33,247 bases of DNA from Pseudomonadales bacterium (GTDB lineage Bacteria > Pseudomonadota > Gammaproteobacteria > Pseudomonadales > UBA7434). Of this stretch, positions 32,298 to 33,247 are shown piece by piece. How positions within the stretch are numbered: position 1 is the first letter of the stretch; each line of letters starts with the position of its first letter. The stretch is from positions 1 through 33,247 of the forward strand of contig JABDNS010000079.1 of NCBI GenBank assembly GCA_013043705.1. Direction: 5' to 3'. The notes under the pieces were generated by a model. It did no database searches and was not told the DNA's origin. It was given only the letters and a program-made list of their open reading frames with translations. The position numbers were made by a program, and so were the translations under genes.

Positions 32298-33247
32298 CTA
32301 ATTAGCTGGTAGCTGTTCTAACACGACTTCGGCACGGACATTCACGTTAAATCCAATACTGTCGTCATCGGCCCACTCGCCGCTGCCAATCGCATAATCG
32401 CGCCGGTTGACCGAAGTCTCTACCTGCATATGCGCCTGGCCTCCAGGCAACACTTTCCATGTGAATGGTATCGCAAGCGGCCGCTGGTAGCCTTTCAGGA
32501 GCAGCGCTCCCTGGGCACGAAACCTGCCAGCGCTCAGCGCTGTGCCGTTCGCGCCGGAATCACTTGCACTCGCAGCACTCGAAAAAATTTGCTCGCTGTA
32601 AAACCGGGCGCGTGGATACTTGCCAAAGTGAAACCAGGCCGGGTCGGGCAGCATCGCATCCATGTCTGCGGAACCGGTGCTGGCACTCGTTACATCCACA
32701 CTTACGTAGAGCACGCCCGCGGCGGGATTTGCCGGATCAAACTGCAGCCGTACATCGAATTGCGTAAACTGCCCCACAAAAGCGACGCCCAGGTACTCAC
32801 CAACAAACTCAAGCTTGCTCAAGCCGGGCACAGAGCGCCATTGCTCGGGCACATCAACCGCTGGCATATTATCTAATTGTGTTGGGCTCTCAAGGTGTGC
32901 CGCTTTCTCATTATTGGCTGGTACCGATGAAGCATCTCGCTTGCCCAGCACATCGGCCGCACTAAGCGCCCAAGCCACTAGCGCTGCAGTAACTAGCGCC
33001 AGTCCAGCCGCAAACACTGCTGCGGACACACCGCTTGCGGGTAACAGTCGCGGCAGTAGTGCTATGCCATTGCGATGGTGCCACACGACCATGCTTACAT
33101 GGCCGGCTACGAGCGCCGCCAATAACCAGAATAAAATCTCGTGCAGTTCTTCGGCAAGCGCCTGTTTGGCGGAATCGGCATCCGCGGCAACCAGCATTGG
33201 CACACGGAAAAAATCAAACCACTGAAATGGAAAATTAGCGATTGAGG
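32298..33247 (-). CDS. cytochrome b561-YceI fusion protein (N-terminal part beyond the window)
   Basis: The frame is open to the right edge, so the gene is cut; its 5' part lies beyond 33247. What is seen starts inside the last part of a cytochrome b561 domain: PFQWFDFFRVPM, a membrane helix with a likely heme histidine (HEILFWLLAALVAGH) and WHHRNG, a second helix (VFAAGLALVTAALVAWAL), then a linker. A YceI domain follows (LSKLEFVGEYLGVAFVGQFT, DPAWFHFGKYPRARFYSEQI, GALLLKGYQRPLAIPFTW, NRRDYAIGSGEW), a lipocalin-like isoprenoid-binding beta-barrel. Such fusions are known. A GTG at 33203 is inside the helix and not the start. It is the first gene of the minus-strand group with the quinone reductase. 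Confidence 0.88.
   Translation of the reverse strand, partial: SIANFPFQWFDFFRVPMLVAADADSAKQALAEELHEILFWLLAALVAGHVSMVVWHHRNGIALLPRLLPASGVSAAVFAAGLALVTAALVAWALSAADVLGKRDASSVPANNEKAAHLESPTQLDNMPAVDVPEQWRSVPGLSKLEFVGEYLGVAFVGQFTQFDVRLQFDPANPAAGVLYVSVDVTSASTGSADMDAMLPDPAWFHFGKYPRARFYSEQIFSSAASASDSGANGTALSAGRFRAQGALLLKGYQRPLAIPFTWKVLPGGQAHMQVETSVNRRDYAIGSGEWADDDSIGFNVNVRAEVVLEQLPAN

Noticed and set aside
1-33247. CRISPR array, rRNA genes, transposase, phage structural genes, full tRNA
   Set aside because: None seen; the only tRNA sequence is the 3' fragment at 2672-2695.

Overview
The window looks like a piece of a Gammaproteobacterium chromosome, probably marine or environmental. The grounds are two wax-ester synthase/diacylglycerol acyltransferase (WS/DGAT) genes, acyl-CoA enzymes, PEP-CTERM surface proteins, a TerB-like protein next to a DUF457 hydrolase, DUF4404 beside a [2Fe-2S] ferredoxin, and a class I-type PPK2. 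Genus cannot be fixed from the sequence alone. From about 2.7 kb rightwards the DNA is GC-rich and densely coding; the first 2.7 kb is visibly AT-richer and gene-poor.

Bases 1 to about 2695 are the end of an integrated mobile element. It carries a coiled-coil DNA-binding protein with an N-terminal helix-turn-helix (633-1481), two tandem related winged-helix replication-type proteins (1669-1965, 1968-2405), a strong perfect palindrome and direct repeats (2393-2506), and finally a 3' tRNA fragment ending in CCA (2672-2695), read as the attachment site. The intact tRNA (probably tRNA-Leu) and the integrase would lie to the left, outside the window. A notable detail is that the coiled-coil gene has, in its -1 frame behind two correctly phased slippery heptamers, a 48-codon extension ending in a hydrophobic helix (to 1597).

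The chromosomal part then runs: WS/DGAT 1 (2765-4174, minus); two PEP-CTERM secreted proteins (4651-5271 plus, 5539-6201 minus) flanking a 42-residue single-membrane-span protein (5286-5414, minus) and a terminator; a decayed ferredoxin (6444-6653) next to a ferredoxin reductase (6820-8070); a sialyltransferase-like GT29 gene and a sulfotransferase (8115-9562, minus), which look like a surface glycan modification pair; then a lipid block with a long acyl-CoA dehydrogenase, a nitronate-monooxygenase-type flavoprotein, WS/DGAT 2, a medium-chain-type (MDR) dehydrogenase, a lipid-anchored predicted methyltransferase and a crotonase (9720-17319).

From 17567 to 21249 a likely operon holds an iron-type alcohol dehydrogenase, transaldolase, TerB-like protein and DUF457 membrane hydrolase. 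After it come LemA and an orphan ParA-type ATPase (21449-22939), PPK2 (22946-23848, minus), an OB-fold plus EEP-type nuclease with a small PGPGW membrane protein (24025-26192), ferredoxin with DUF4404 (26267-26876, minus), an acyl-CoA synthetase (27160-28839), and a minus-strand run of cytochrome b561-YceI fusion (cut by the right edge), quinone oxidoreductase, M20 peptidase and class II aldolase (28915-33247).

Functionally the backbone reads as fatty-acid activation, beta-oxidation and neutral-lipid storage, with redox partners and surface decoration. The most unusual points are the possible frameshift-made membrane tail in the mobile element, the att junction with its palindromes, the GT29/sulfotransferase pair, the ferredoxin remnant beside its likely reductase, and in-frame DNN-type repeats just behind the acyl-CoA synthetase stop codon.
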